From Desulfosoma sp. (GTDB lineage Bacteria > Desulfobacterota > Syntrophobacteria > Syntrophobacterales > DSM-9756): a stretch of 64,000 bases of DNA. Position numbers and translations under genes: made by a program. The DNA is taken from contig JBBFKY010000001.1 of NCBI GenBank assembly GCA_037481875.1, positions 530,706-594,705 on the forward strand, written 5' to 3'. Below are positions 33,503 through 43,415 of this stretch, in pieces. The notes beneath the pieces were generated by a model that saw only the letters and a list, made by a program, of their open reading frames with translations, made no database searches and had not been told where the DNA came from. The first letter of the stretch is position 1. Each line of letters opens with the position of its first letter.

Positions 33503-34423
33503 ATGGATGTGCTGGTTGTGGGGGCGGGAGCCATCGGTGGCTACTATGGAGGCCGACTGGCTCAAGGGGGCGCTCGCGTCTCGGTGGTGGCTCGGTCTGA
33601 TTACGAGGTGGTGCTTCGGGAAGGGATTCACATTCAGAGCCCGGCGGGAAATTTTCGTTTTCGGCCGGATCACGTGGTCCAAAGGGCCGCGGATCTGGGT
33701 CGCTTTCCCGAGGTCATTTTGGTGGGTTTAAAGGTTCTGCCTTCCATTCGACCAGCGGATCTCCTTGCGGGAGCCGTAGGCCCGAAAACATCAATTTTTC
33801 TTATTCAAAACGGGGTGGACATAGAAAGACCTTGGGTGGAGGCTTTTCCCGAAAACGAAATTCTCAGCGGACTGGCTTTCATCTGTGTTCATCGAACAGC
33901 GCCCGGATGTGTGCTCCATCAGGATTACGGTCGATTGGTCTTAGGGCGTTACCCCACGGGATCGTCCACAACGGCCGAAAAGCTGGCCGAAATGTTTCGC
34001 AAAGCCGCCGTGCCGTGTGAGGTTACTCAAGATGTGGTCACGGCTCGATGGCAAAAGCTCGTTTGGAATGCTCCCTTTAATCCCATGTCCGTCCTGTGTG
34101 GAGGGGCCAGCACGGCGCAGATGCTTGCCCATGAAGAAACGACGCGGCTTGTGCGATCGGTCATGGAAGAGGTGTGTGCCGTGGCTTCGGCGGCGGGCCA
34201 TGAGCTGCCAGAAGACGTGGTGGATCGCATGATTGCCGATACACGAAAAATGACCCCTTACAAAACCAGCATGCTTTTAGACTATGAAGGGGGTCGTCCT
34301 ATGGAAGTGGAAGCCATTTTGGGCAATGCTGTGAGGATAGCCCGTCATTTTCGCGTTCCCGTGCCTCACATGGAAACGCTCTATGCCTTAATGTGTGGGA
34401 TCGACCAAAAATCACCATCGTAA
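33503..34423 (+). CDS. Ketopantoate reductase-family protein (PanE/ApbA-like)
   Basis: 306 aa NADPH-dependent 2-oxoacid reductase fold. The Rossmann motif VVGAGAIGGYYGGRLAQGGA occupies residues 4-23; LVWNAPFNPMSVLCGG holds the catalytic-helix Lys/Asn region and SMLLDYEGGRPMEVEAILGN the C-terminal dimer domain. The family contains many enzymes that are not pantothenate reductases, so the substrate is open. Its stop is only 4 bp from the 3' end of the convergent selC gene. Confidence 0.85.
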   Translation: MDVLVVGAGAIGGYYGGRLAQGGARVSVVARSDYEVVLREGIHIQSPAGNFRFRPDHVVQRAADLGRFPEVILVGLKVLPSIRPADLLAGAVGPKTSIFLIQNGVDIERPWVEAFPENEILSGLAFICVHRTAPGCVLHQDYGRLVLGRYPTGSSTTAEKLAEMFRKAAVPCEVTQDVVTARWQKLVWNAPFNPMSVLCGGASTAQMLAHEETTRLVRSVMEEVCAVASAAGHELPEDVVDRMIADTRKMTPYKTSMLLDYEGGRPMEVEAILGNAVRIARHFRVPVPHMETLYALMCGIDQKSPS

Positions 34424-34427
34424 AAAA

Positions 34428-34526
34428 TGGCGGAAGTGCATGGGAATCGAACCCACCTGGGACGCCCCTCAGCGCCCCACACCGGATTTGAAGTCCGGGA
34501 GCCCCACCAGTGAGCTTGGCACTTCC
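34428..34526 (-). tRNA. selC: Selenocysteine tRNA (tRNA-Sec, anticodon TCA)
   Basis: 99-nt tRNA with encoded CCA. It has the hallmarks of bacterial tRNA-Sec: 8-bp acceptor stem (GGAAGTGC with GCACTTCC), discriminator G, anticodon loop CTTCAAA giving TCA that reads UGA, a very long variable arm (GGGGCGCTGAGGGGCGTCCC region), and T-arm GGTGGGTTCGATTCCCA. It shows the organism decodes UGA as selenocysteine. Transcribed toward the 3' end of the PanE-like gene. Confidence 0.96.
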
Positions 34527-34629
34527 GCCGCCCTTTTTAATCCAGAGGAACGTTTTTGGCAAGGCTTTGCCCCGGGTCCTTCGTCGGGGCGGCGTTGGGT
34601 GTGAGCTGGACTTTGTCTTCCGGATTCAT

Positions 34630-35805
34630 TTAATGACTCTTGCGTTTTTTTGCTGGGCTTACTCTAATCAGCTCGTAGTCTCGAAAACCCAACCCTAAGG
34701 ATTCCGCATATTCTAGTTGATGTTCCCACGCAATGTTAGGATAGACGGCCCGAATCTTGTCCTTCGGTGCAGGCAGCATGGCACCTAGTCGGCTTCCGGC
34801 CAGAACAGGCTGGGCGTTCAAAAGATCCACTGAAGCTTGGTCAATGGCCACGGGGTCCGTTGAAGCCATGATGCCAAGATCCGCCACGATAGGAGCGTCG
34901 GCTGATGAGTGACAATCGCAGGCCGGGGAAATTTGCGTAAGAAAATTGATGAAAAAGCTTTTGTCCTCTTTACCGTGCAAAGCCCCGACTGTGTATTCCA
35001 CCATGCGCTCCATAAATCCTACGATGTCCTTGTCCCACTGGATGTCAATGGCTTCTTCGGGGCATGCATGGATGCACGATCCGCACCCCACGCATTTGGC
35101 CGGATCGATGCGGGCCACTTTCTTGACGGCTTCTTTGGGGCATGCCATGCCTTCAGGTCGCTCCACCAGCGATAGAGCCTCATGAGCGCACACGGCAACA
35201 CAGGAACCGCAGGCGATACATTTTTTCGGGCGTATTTTGGGTTCCATGACACTGTGCTGGTGCAGCTTTCCACGGCGCGACGCGCCGCCCATACCCACAT
35301 TTTTGATGGCGCCTCCAAACCCGGCTAATTCGTGCAGCTTGAAGTGAGCCACAGAAACCAAAGCCTCGGCTCGAACCAGTGCCGAAGCGATGTATACCTC
35401 CTGGCATCGTTGCAAGCACACAGGAACCGCCACTTCATCCCGGCCGTCCAGACCATCGGCGATCAGCACGGGTGCGCCCACCACTTCCAAAACGAACCCG
35501 TGGCGGATGGCTGTTACCAAATGATCCACAGCGTTGCCTCGTGTGCCCACATAAAGCGTCCCAGCATCGGTTAAAAACGGGCGTCCTCCGGCGGCAGCAA
35601 TGGCGTCGATGATGGGACGGACCAACAAAGGGCGTATAAAGGCTGTATTGCCTCGTTCTCCAAAATGCATTTTAACGGCTGTCAAAGCCCGTTTGGGAAT
35701 ACGTCTCGCCAGTCCAGCTTCTTTTAGAAGATAGGTGATCTTGTCCAAAAGATTGCAGGTATCATCGGCTCGAAGATCGATAAAGTATACAGCACTTCTT
35801 GGCAT
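34630..35805 (-). CDS. DUF362 domain 4Fe-4S protein
   Basis: 391 aa. DUF362 fold (SAVYFIDLRADDTCNLLDK at the start, KMHFGERGNTAFIRP and GAIKNVGMGGASRRGKLHQH in the middle) with an inserted two-cluster ferredoxin: CIACGSCVAVCAHEAL and CVGCGSCIHACPEEAI, about residues 193-260. An unknown redox role; such proteins are common in anaerobes. It follows the DUF1614 gene by 15 bp and pckA by one further gene, suggesting a shared transcript. Confidence 0.85.
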   Translation of the reverse strand: MPRSAVYFIDLRADDTCNLLDKITYLLKEAGLARRIPKRALTAVKMHFGERGNTAFIRPLLVRPIIDAIAAAGGRPFLTDAGTLYVGTRGNAVDHLVTAIRHGFVLEVVGAPVLIADGLDGRDEVAVPVCLQRCQEVYIASALVRAEALVSVAHFKLHELAGFGGAIKNVGMGGASRRGKLHQHSVMEPKIRPKKCIACGSCVAVCAHEALSLVERPEGMACPKEAVKKVARIDPAKCVGCGSCIHACPEEAIDIQWDKDIVGFMERMVEYTVGALHGKEDKSFFINFLTQISPACDCHSSADAPIVADLGIMASTDPVAIDQASVDLLNAQPVLAGSRLGAMLPAPKDKIRAVYPNIAWEHQLEYAESLGLGFRDYELIRVSPAKKRKSH

Positions 35806-35820
35806 GTTTTCTCCTTCCGG

Positions 35821-36495
35821 CTACCAGGACAAAAGAACGGCTAGAATGCCCGTAAGAAAGATTCCGTCAAAGGTGCCGGCTCCCCCGATGGATGCCACAG
35901 GAGCCTTTAGTTCCCGAAGTCGATGCAAGTTCAGCAGGTCGGCCCCAATAAGAGTGCCCAAGGTTCCGGCCACGTAGGCCGTGGGAGGCGCCCACTGGTG
36001 ATTGAACAAAAGGGCGGCCAAAGCGGCCACAAGAGGCGGAATGAACATGGGGGTGGCGATCCCCAGCCCGGGAACGGGACGGGCGATACGATGAATCACA
36101 TAGGTCACAACACCCGTGGCCAACAGCATGCGAATGGGATTTTGAGCGTTGATGAGAAGATAAAGGGAAATGAGCGTGGGAATGACGGCCCCGCCCACGT
36201 TGACGGCCAGAACCATTTCTCGAGGCCGTTGCCAGCGTGGTGGGCGATACCGTAACCCGAAGAAAGAAACCACGTCGATGATCGTCGGTTCGTCTTCCAA
36301 TGGAAGACGTTTCACGGGAATATTGACCATGCTTCCGACGATACACAGGAAGAGCAAAGAAAAAAGATGTTCCGGCGGAATACCCAGCCTGGCAAAAGCC
36401 ATGGCAAAAAGCCCGAATTTGACGAGCCCGAAGACAAGAAACAAAAGAAAAACGAACAGAAAGAAAAAGATCACAAGAAACGGTGGAAAAAACAT
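35821..36495 (-). CDS. DUF1614 membrane protein
   Basis: 224 aa with about seven hydrophobic segments and conserved family features: FARLGIPPEHLFSLLFLCIV and VNIPVKR early on, LAVNVGGAVIPTLISLYLL, and GADLLNLHRLRELKAPVASI followed by GGAGTFDGIFLTGILAVLLS near the C-terminus. DUF1614 proteins have no known biochemical role. Spacing of 11 bp to pckA and 15 bp to DUF362 marks an operon. Confidence 0.85.
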   Translation of the reverse strand: MFFPPFLVIFFFLFVFLLFLVFGLVKFGLFAMAFARLGIPPEHLFSLLFLCIVGSMVNIPVKRLPLEDEPTIIDVVSFFGLRYRPPRWQRPREMVLAVNVGGAVIPTLISLYLLINAQNPIRMLLATGVVTYVIHRIARPVPGLGIATPMFIPPLVAALAALLFNHQWAPPTAYVAGTLGTLIGADLLNLHRLRELKAPVASIGGAGTFDGIFLTGILAVLLSW

Positions 36496-36506
36496 AGGTA
36501 ATCCTT

Positions 36507-38111
36507 TCAGCCCAGGACGGCTCTGACGGCGGGATCCACATGGTCCGCATATTGTTCGAAATTCTTTCGAAAAAGCTCCTTAAGATGTTCCGCCTGACGG
36601 GTATAGGCCTTGGTATCTTGCCAGGTGGCAGCAGGTGTCAGCATTGCCTTGGGAACTTGAGGGCATTCCCTTGGTATGAGTAAACCGAAATAAGGTTCCT
36701 TGTAAAATTCCACCGAATCCAGAGCACCGCTCAAAGCCGCGTGAACCATGGCACGTGTGTAGGCGATAGGAATCCGTCGACCAACCCCATAAGGCCCTTC
36801 GATCCATCCCGTGTTTATGAGCCAGCATCGGGAACCATGGGCTTCCATGCGACATCGCAGCAGTTCGGCATAAACGTGTGGCGGCAAAGCCATAAAAGGA
36901 GCACCGAAACAGGTGCTGAAGGTGGCCTGAGGTTCCGTAATACCGGCCTCGGTGCCCGCAACTTTAGCCGTGTATCCGGAAAGAAAGTGAAACATGGCTT
37001 CATAAGGATTCAGTTTGGCAATGGGCGGCAGCACGCCGAAGGCGTCGCAGGTGAGCATGACAATGTCCTTGGGATGAGGAGCCATGCCGCTGGAGGAGGC
37101 ATTTTCAATAAACGACAGGGGATAGGCCGCTCGAGTGTTTTCGGTCAGACTATCGTCATTAAGGTCGATGTGCCGCGTTTGTGTGTCAATGGCGACATTC
37201 TCCAGTACCGTCCCGAAACGCCGTGTGCATTGATAAATTTGAGGTTCGGCTTCCGGTGACAAACGAATCACCTTCGCGTAACAGCCCCCTTCAAAATTGA
37301 AAATACCGTTGTCGCTCCAACCGTGTTCATCATCGCCGATCAAGGTTCGATGGGGATCGGCGGATAGGCTGGTTTTTCCGGTACCCGAAAGGCCGAAAAA
37401 GATGGCCGAATGGCCGTCTGACCCCACGTTGGCCGAACAATGCATGGGGAAAACACCTTTTTGCGGCAAAAGAAAATTCATCATCGTAAACACGGATTTT
37501 TTGATTTCTCCGCCATACCCTGTCCCACCGATGAGGATGCGTTTCTTGCCAAAGTGTTCGATAATGAAAGCTCCCGAACGCGTGTGATCCCATTCGGGCG
37601 AAGCGCGAAAGTGTGGGGCGGCGATCAGCGTGTATTCCGGCTGAAATTGTTCCAGTTCCCGCCGGTCGTCAATACGAATGAACATGTTCCGAGCAAAAAG
37701 ACTCTGCCACGCCATTTCTGTGATGATGCGCACCGGGACTCGGTATCGAGGATCGGCTCCCACATAGCAGTCCTGAACATAGATTTCCCGACCTTGAAGG
37801 TAAGCTAAGAGACGTGCTTCCAGTTTGTCGAAGTCCGAAGGATCAAAAGCGCGATTGACGGGGCCCCACCAAATCTTGTCTTCAGAGCTGGGTTCTCTAA
37901 CCAGGAATTTGTCTTGCGGCGCTCGGCCCGTGTAGGTTCCGGTGCGGACCACCAAAGGGCCTTGCCGAGCCAAAAGACCTTCCTGGCGCTTGATGGCTTG
38001 TTCGTAAAGGACCGGTGTCGGGGCGTTATATAGAACACGCGTGTAATTGACCATACCTTGAACTTCTATAGGAACCTTTCGACCTTCCGTGGGTCTGTTG
38101 CATGTTTCCAT
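36507..38111 (-). CDS. pckA: ATP-dependent phosphoenolpyruvate carboxykinase
   Basis: 534 aa gluconeogenic enzyme (oxaloacetate + ATP to PEP + CO2 + ADP). The kinase-1 P-loop is GLSGTGKTSLSADPHR (about residues 240-255), the PEPCK-specific segment is GGTGYGGEIKKSVFTMMNFL, and oxaloacetate-site and Arg elements appear in RTGTYTGRAPQDKFLV (about 57-72). Length and motifs are those of the ATP type, not GTP type. It is followed by DUF1614 and DUF362 genes. With the FBP aldolase/phosphatase at 50.6 kb it supports a gluconeogenic lifestyle. Confidence 0.96.
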   Translation of the reverse strand: METCNRPTEGRKVPIEVQGMVNYTRVLYNAPTPVLYEQAIKRQEGLLARQGPLVVRTGTYTGRAPQDKFLVREPSSEDKIWWGPVNRAFDPSDFDKLEARLLAYLQGREIYVQDCYVGADPRYRVPVRIITEMAWQSLFARNMFIRIDDRRELEQFQPEYTLIAAPHFRASPEWDHTRSGAFIIEHFGKKRILIGGTGYGGEIKKSVFTMMNFLLPQKGVFPMHCSANVGSDGHSAIFFGLSGTGKTSLSADPHRTLIGDDEHGWSDNGIFNFEGGCYAKVIRLSPEAEPQIYQCTRRFGTVLENVAIDTQTRHIDLNDDSLTENTRAAYPLSFIENASSSGMAPHPKDIVMLTCDAFGVLPPIAKLNPYEAMFHFLSGYTAKVAGTEAGITEPQATFSTCFGAPFMALPPHVYAELLRCRMEAHGSRCWLINTGWIEGPYGVGRRIPIAYTRAMVHAALSGALDSVEFYKEPYFGLLIPRECPQVPKAMLTPAATWQDTKAYTRQAEHLKELFRKNFEQYADHVDPAVRAVLG

Positions 38112-38154
38112 GGCGAGCCGCTCCTGTAAAAGATCTCTGGCCGATTCAACAAGG

Positions 38155-38706
38155 CTACAAAAACCTTATTACAGCATCGAGCAAGGAATTGTATACAGGA
38201 ACGTGTGAAGGAATATTGACGGGATTAGAAGAACGCCGAACAAGCACGGGAAGACAGCCGGCGTTTTGAGCGGCGGCCACATCGCTGAGCTTGTCACCGA
38301 TAAAGGCCGTTTCCGCGAGAGGAATACGAAAGTAAGAAGCCGCAGCCAAAAGCATACCTGGTGCCGGTTTTCGGCAAGAACAGCTTTCATTGGGCCGATG
38401 TGGGCAATAAAAGGCTGCATCAATCCATCCTTGAGCTGAACGCGCCTGCTCAAGCATGAGTTGATGCATGGCAAAAAATTCTTGCCAGTCCACCAGACCT
38501 CGATGCAGGGCGGATTGGTTGCTGATGATGATCACACGAATACCACGCGCATTCAGCCATCGCAAGGCTTCCAGGGCATCGGCATAAAAAACTAGCTCGT
38601 CGCGGTTCTTGATATAGTCGGGACGGTCCTCATTGAGAATGCCGTCCCGATCCAGAAAAAGAAAGGGTCCCGGTGAAGGATTCGGTTGAGCTATCCAGAT
38701 GATCAA
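38155..38706 (-). CDS. gmhB: HAD-IIIA phosphatase (GmhB/HisB-N-like)
   Basis: 183 aa. HAD motif I FLFLDRDGILNED, motif II IISNQS, motif III KPAPGML and motif IV FIGDKLSDVAAA are all present, together with the zinc-loop C-x-H…C-x-C (YCPHRPNESCSCRKP) typical of D-glycero-manno-heptose 1,7-bisphosphate phosphatase. It probably serves heptose synthesis for lipopolysaccharide. 43 bp upstream of pckA on the same strand. Confidence 0.82.
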   Translation of the reverse strand: MIIWIAQPNPSPGPFLFLDRDGILNEDRPDYIKNRDELVFYADALEALRWLNARGIRVIIISNQSALHRGLVDWQEFFAMHQLMLEQARSAQGWIDAAFYCPHRPNESCSCRKPAPGMLLAAASYFRIPLAETAFIGDKLSDVAAAQNAGCLPVLVRRSSNPVNIPSHVPVYNSLLDAVIRFL

Positions 38707-38814
38707 TGGAACCTTTTGCCTCTTTCATGCCTTGACATAAACACATTCTAAGAAAAAAATGTCACGTTGCAAATTTCCACGATACGGCCCTTTCGCTCCT
38801 AACAGGAAAAGTGC

Positions 38815-39540
38815 GTGAACACAAGATCCCTTTACCATCTTGAAAAGCTCTTAGGGTACCAGTTTCGATCCGTTGAAACGTTGCATCAGGCTTTGGTGCA
38901 TCGATCCTACGCCCACGAAAAAGCGAACTCGGGCATGGAGGATAACGAACGCCTGGAATTCCTTGGAGACGCCGTTTTGAGCCTCACCATATCTCACATG
39001 CTGTGGATGCGATTTCCGGAAGCGGATGAAGGAAGCTTGTCTCGTATGCGAGCATCCTTGGTCAACGAAGGGAGTTTGGCGGCCATTGCCACGGACCTTG
39101 GGCTGGGAAACTTGATTCGGTTGGGAAAAGGAGAAGAAGTTTCCGGAGGACGGACGAAACCGTCTATTTTGGCTGATGCGGTGGAAGCCTTGCTGGGGGC
39201 CGTCTACCTAGACGGTGGCTTGGACGCCGCTTTTGAGGTGGTGCGCCGGTTTTTTCAGGAAAAATTGGAACAAGTGACCGCTGAAGAAGATCCTTTGCGC
39301 CGTTTGGACAAAGATTATAAAACGCAACTTCAAGAACTCACTCAGGCTCAAAAAAGGTTGGTGCCACAGTATGACGTGGAACGGGAAGAAGGACCGGACC
39401 ACGACAAAGTGTTTTACGTGACTGTCACTGTGGAAGGAAAGCTTCTGGCTCGAGGAGTGGGCAAGAGCAAAAAGGCGGCGGAGCAGGATGCGGCACGAAA
39501 AGCCTTAAGCTTTCTGAAGGCCGGAGAAGCGAAACCATGA
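38815..39540 (+). CDS. rnc: Ribonuclease III
   Basis: 241 aa double-strand RNA endonuclease that matures rRNA and other RNAs. The signature ERLEFLGDAVLSLTI carries the catalytic acidic residues (about residues 43-57), the second acidic cluster is ADAVEALLGAVYLDGG, and the C-terminal dsRBD (about 160-235) ends SKKAAEQDAARKALSF. Start is GTG 38815 with AGGAAAAG upstream. Its stop overlaps the next gene's start (ATGA). Confidence 0.95.
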   Translation: MNTRSLYHLEKLLGYQFRSVETLHQALVHRSYAHEKANSGMEDNERLEFLGDAVLSLTISHMLWMRFPEADEGSLSRMRASLVNEGSLAAIATDLGLGNLIRLGKGEEVSGGRTKPSILADAVEALLGAVYLDGGLDAAFEVVRRFFQEKLEQVTAEEDPLRRLDKDYKTQLQELTQAQKRLVPQYDVEREEGPDHDKVFYVTVTVEGKLLARGVGKSKKAAEQDAARKALSFLKAGEAKP

Positions 39541-42500
39541 AAGCCGGAATGAATCTCCCCCAAGTCTCACTGAAGTGGATCCTCTTGGGCGTTTTGGCCG
39601 CCATAGCTTTTGGGGCCGGTTTCCTATGGTTCTATCTCACTCATGAAAATGCCCATGAAAAAGAGACGGCGCATTTCCTGGAGACCATCGCCCAGTTCAA
39701 AGCCGAAGAGCTTGCGAATTGGGTTCAGGACCAAAAAGATGATGCATCGGCTTTGCAGCATTCAACCCTCTTCAGGGACTATTTGACGCGCTTTTTGGCG
39801 GACGCGGAAGCCCCTATTACGGAATCCCTGGAGGATCTCCTGCGATACGTGGCCACCAGCCATGTTGCGGACGATGTGCTTGTCTTGGATCGAGAGGGTC
39901 GAGTTCGGTTTGCTTTGAGCGGTGCCCAGAAGGTTCATTCGGATGACGCTGCCGCTCTTGAAGAAGCGCTCAAAACAGGTCGTCCCGTCATGACTGATCT
40001 GCATGTCGATCTGGATACCGATGAAGCCTTTCTTACAGTGGCCGTGCCGGTCTATGGCTGGGGAACCACACCCGTGGAAGCTTTAGGAGGAGTTCTTCTG
40101 GTGACCAAAGCTTTGCGGTTTATCAACCCCATAACACAGGCATGGCCTGTTCCCAGTTCCACGGGAGAAGTGCTGCTGGTGAGGCGTGAAGGAAACGAAG
40201 TGGTGTTTCTGAATGCTTTGCGCCATAAACCCGATGCGGCCTTTCGTCTTCGCCTGTCCTTGGACCGAGTGGATCTCCCGGCGGCCATGGCGGCTCGAGG
40301 CCAAACAGGTGTGGTTCAAGGGATCGACTATCGCGGTGTTCCCGTGACGGCGGCCATCATGCCTGTGAAAGGAACTCCCTGGTTTCTGGTGGCCAAAATG
40401 GATCGCCAGGAAATAGAGGCTCCTTTGCGTAAGATGTCTCTATCGATTGTGGGGCATTTTATAGGGTTCACTGCCTTTCTCATCGTCCTGGTTTTCGGGG
40501 CGCGTCAAAGCGCCGAAAAGGCCTACTATGAACGCTTGTATCGTGCTGAATCCGACCTAAGAAAATCCATGGCTCGTCAAGCGGCCGTGCTCGATGCCAT
40601 GAGCGATGCGGTCATCGCTACGGACCCTGAAGGCCGTGTGGAAGTGTGGAATCCGGAGGCGGAAAAGCTGTCGGGTTTTTCAGCTCATGAGGTTATGGGG
40701 AAAACATTGTCCCAGATTCTTGCGATTCAGGATGCTGCAAAGAAACCGGTGCCCGAAGGCCTTTTAGGACTGGCGAGGAAAGAATTTGATGGGAGCGCCG
40801 CTCCTTCTTTTTATCTCGTGCATCGGTCGGGTCGAACGATTCCCGTCTCGGTGAGTGTCTCTCCCCTGGAAAGTCAATCCGGCGAACCGAAGGCTTTTAT
40901 CTTTTGCTTGAGGGATGAGAGCCGTGAAAGGCTATCGAGACGGATCATGGAGATTCGATTGGATTTGATGGAACGATCCGAAACCGAAGGCGTTGACCGT
41001 ATTTTACCCAAGATTCTTCAGGATGTGGCGGATCTTATGGAAAGTGCCGTAGGTTTCTATGTGTCCTTGGTTGGCGATACCGACGAAGTTCAATGCGTCT
41101 ATTGGTCCGAAAAAATGCCGGAAAATTTTTGTGGAAAGAATTGCACGGACGGTCATCGCCATTTGGAACACGCCGGAATGTGGGCTGAACCAGCTCGATC
41201 GCATAAGCCTTTGATCATAAACGACAGCAGAACCTTGGGAGTTGGGCGAGGTATGCCCGAGGGCCACGGACCGGTGGAGCGTCTTCTCGTGGTGCCCGTT
41301 ATCCAGGACGGCAAGCCCCGCGCCTTATTAGCCCTGGCTAATAAAAGTTCCGAATATACTCAGTTGGATGCGGAAACCCTCGAGACGCTGGCCAGCTTCA
41401 TCCATCAGGTGGTGGAACACCGCAAAGCCGAAGAAAAACTCAGACAAAGTGAAGCCCGCTACAAGAGCCTTTTTCAAGATCACAAGGCCGTGAAACTCCT
41501 GATAGACCCACAGAACGGACACATCGTGGACGCCAATCGAGCAGCGGTGGATTTTTACGGCTGGTCCCAAGAAGAATTGACGCGTATGTTCATTCAACAG
41601 ATCAACACGTTGCCTCCAGAAGCCGTCAAAGAACGCATGAAAGAAGTGAAGGAAGGACGGCGGGGCTATTTTGAGTTCCAGCACCGTCTTGCCGATGGAT
41701 CCGTAAGAGACGTGGAAGTGTACAGCAGCCGCATTGATGTGGACGGAAAACCGTACCTCCATTCCATCATTCACGATGTGACCGGAAGGAAAAGAATGGA
41801 AGCCGAGCGGGCTCGGTGGCTGACTGCTATCGAGCAGGCCGGTGAAGTGATGCTCATCACCGATGCCGACGGTTTCATTCAGTACGTGAACCCGGCTTTT
41901 GAGGCTGTTACGGGATACACTCGGGAGGAAGCGGTTGGCCAAAAGCCCGCCATCTTAAAGAGCGGGCTTCAAGATGAGGCGTTTTATCGCGATATGTGGG
42001 CTACCTTGAAGGCCGGAAAGAAATGGTCAGGCCGCTTGGTCAACAAGAAAAAAGACGGAACCTTGTATACGGAAGAGACTACCATCACGCCGGTTAAGGA
42101 TGCCGAAGGCAATGTCGTTAATTATGTGGCCGTCATGCGGGATATTACGGAAAAGCTTCAGTTGGAACAGCAGTTTTACCAGGCTCAGAAACTGGAATCT
42201 GTGGGACGCCTGGCGGGAGGAGTGGCCCACGACTACAACAACAGCCTCACCATTATTTTGGGATTTGCGGATCTCGCTTTGAGAGAACTTCCCAAGGAAA
42301 GCTTGGCTGCCGACTACATTCGTGAAATCACTCGAGCGGCGGAACGATCCGTGTCCATCACACGTCAATTGCTGGCTTTTGCCCGCAAACAAATCATCGA
42401 GCCCATCGTGATGGATTTGAATGTTTCGGTGGAGGGAACCCTAAAAATGCTAAGGCGCCTCATCGGGGAAGACATCAATTTGGTATGGAAGCCAGGGTCC

Positions 42501-43316
42501 CATTTATGGAAGGTCAAGATGGATCCCGTGCAGTTAGATCAAATCCTGGCGAATCTATGTGTCAATGCTAAGGACGCCATCGGAGGTGTTGGAACCATAA
42601 CTTTGGAGACGGCAAACATTTCCATCGGTGAAGACTACTGCGCGACCCATGCGGAGTTTATTCCCGGAGATTACGTCATGCTGGCCGTAACCGACACAGG
42701 CTGCGGTATGGATAAGGACACTCTGGATAAGATTTTCGAGCCTTTTTTCACCACCAAAGAATTGGGAAAGGGAACTGGGTTAGGATTATCCACGGTTTAC
42801 GGTATTGTACGGCAAAATCGTGGTTTCATTAATGTGTACAGCGAGCCCGGTGTGGGAACCACCTTTAAAATCTATTTACCACGGGAGACGGAAGAGGTGT
42901 CCACCCCGGCTAAAGAGCCATCCTTGGATGAGGTGCCGCGGGGTAAAGGGGAGACCGTTCTCCTGGTAGAAGACGACCCTGTGCTCTTGGAAATGACGAA
43001 AGTCATGCTGGAGGATCTTGGTTACGAAGTGTTGGCGGCGGCAAATCCCAAGGAGGCTTCGGCCTTGGCCAAGGAATATTCCGGGACCATAGATCTGCTC
43101 ATGACCGATGTGATCATGCCCGACATGAACGGAAAGGCTCTGGCTACCGAGGTTCGAGAAGGACGCGCTGGCGTGAAAGTCCTCTATATGTCAGGGTATA
43201 CGTCCAACGTGGTTGCCCATCACGGGATCTTGGACCCTGGAGTGTCCTTCTTGGCAAAGCCGTTCGGGTATAAAGATCTTGCGAAAAAAATTCGCGAAAC
43301 CTTGGACAAGGGCTAA
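39537..43316 (+). CDS. Membrane hybrid sensor histidine kinase with PAS/GAF array
   Basis: 1259 aa. Layout: TM helix at about 14-34; large extracytoplasmic sensor (35-300, Cache-like); TM at about 300-320; PAS (341-460); GAF (470-625); PAS (630-750); PAS (755-870); HisKA with phospho-His in RLAGGVAHDYNNSLTIILGF (about 892-911); HATPase (1000-1115) with GKGTGLGLSTVYGIV; receiver (1140-1255) with DLLMTDVIMPDMNG. The order of kinase then receiver makes it a hybrid kinase that needs another phosphotransfer partner. It is coupled to rnc by a 4-bp overlap, a pairing with no obvious functional meaning. Confidence 0.9.
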   Translation: MKAGMNLPQVSLKWILLGVLAAIAFGAGFLWFYLTHENAHEKETAHFLETIAQFKAEELANWVQDQKDDASALQHSTLFRDYLTRFLADAEAPITESLEDLLRYVATSHVADDVLVLDREGRVRFALSGAQKVHSDDAAALEEALKTGRPVMTDLHVDLDTDEAFLTVAVPVYGWGTTPVEALGGVLLVTKALRFINPITQAWPVPSSTGEVLLVRREGNEVVFLNALRHKPDAAFRLRLSLDRVDLPAAMAARGQTGVVQGIDYRGVPVTAAIMPVKGTPWFLVAKMDRQEIEAPLRKMSLSIVGHFIGFTAFLIVLVFGARQSAEKAYYERLYRAESDLRKSMARQAAVLDAMSDAVIATDPEGRVEVWNPEAEKLSGFSAHEVMGKTLSQILAIQDAAKKPVPEGLLGLARKEFDGSAAPSFYLVHRSGRTIPVSVSVSPLESQSGEPKAFIFCLRDESRERLSRRIMEIRLDLMERSETEGVDRILPKILQDVADLMESAVGFYVSLVGDTDEVQCVYWSEKMPENFCGKNCTDGHRHLEHAGMWAEPARSHKPLIINDSRTLGVGRGMPEGHGPVERLLVVPVIQDGKPRALLALANKSSEYTQLDAETLETLASFIHQVVEHRKAEEKLRQSEARYKSLFQDHKAVKLLIDPQNGHIVDANRAAVDFYGWSQEELTRMFIQQINTLPPEAVKERMKEVKEGRRGYFEFQHRLADGSVRDVEVYSSRIDVDGKPYLHSIIHDVTGRKRMEAERARWLTAIEQAGEVMLITDADGFIQYVNPAFEAVTGYTREEAVGQKPAILKSGLQDEAFYRDMWATLKAGKKWSGRLVNKKKDGTLYTEETTITPVKDAEGNVVNYVAVMRDITEKLQLEQQFYQAQKLESVGRLAGGVAHDYNNSLTIILGFADLALRELPKESLAADYIREITRAAERSVSITRQLLAFARKQIIEPIVMDLNVSVEGTLKMLRRLIGEDINLVWKPGSHLWKVKMDPVQLDQILANLCVNAKDAIGGVGTITLETANISIGEDYCATHAEFIPGDYVMLAVTDTGCGMDKDTLDKIFEPFFTTKELGKGTGLGLSTVYGIVRQNRGFINVYSEPGVGTTFKIYLPRETEEVSTPAKEPSLDEVPRGKGETVLLVEDDPVLLEMTKVMLEDLGYEVLAAANPKEASALAKEYSGTIDLLMTDVIMPDMNGKALATEVREGRAGVKVLYMSGYTSNVVAHHGILDPGVSFLAKPFGYKDLAKKIRETLDKG

Positions 43317-43415
43317 GCGGACGGCTTTCTTTGAGCCATGGATGGGAGTGCTTTTCTGGTGGGCGTTGTGGAAGCGAGGTGGATACTGGAAACTCTGGAA
43401 CGGGAGGTGGCACGC

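Noticed and set aside
34557-34572. Sigma-54 -24/-12 promoter (TGGCAAGGCTTTGC)
   Set aside because: The GG-GC spacing is one base short of the required ten.
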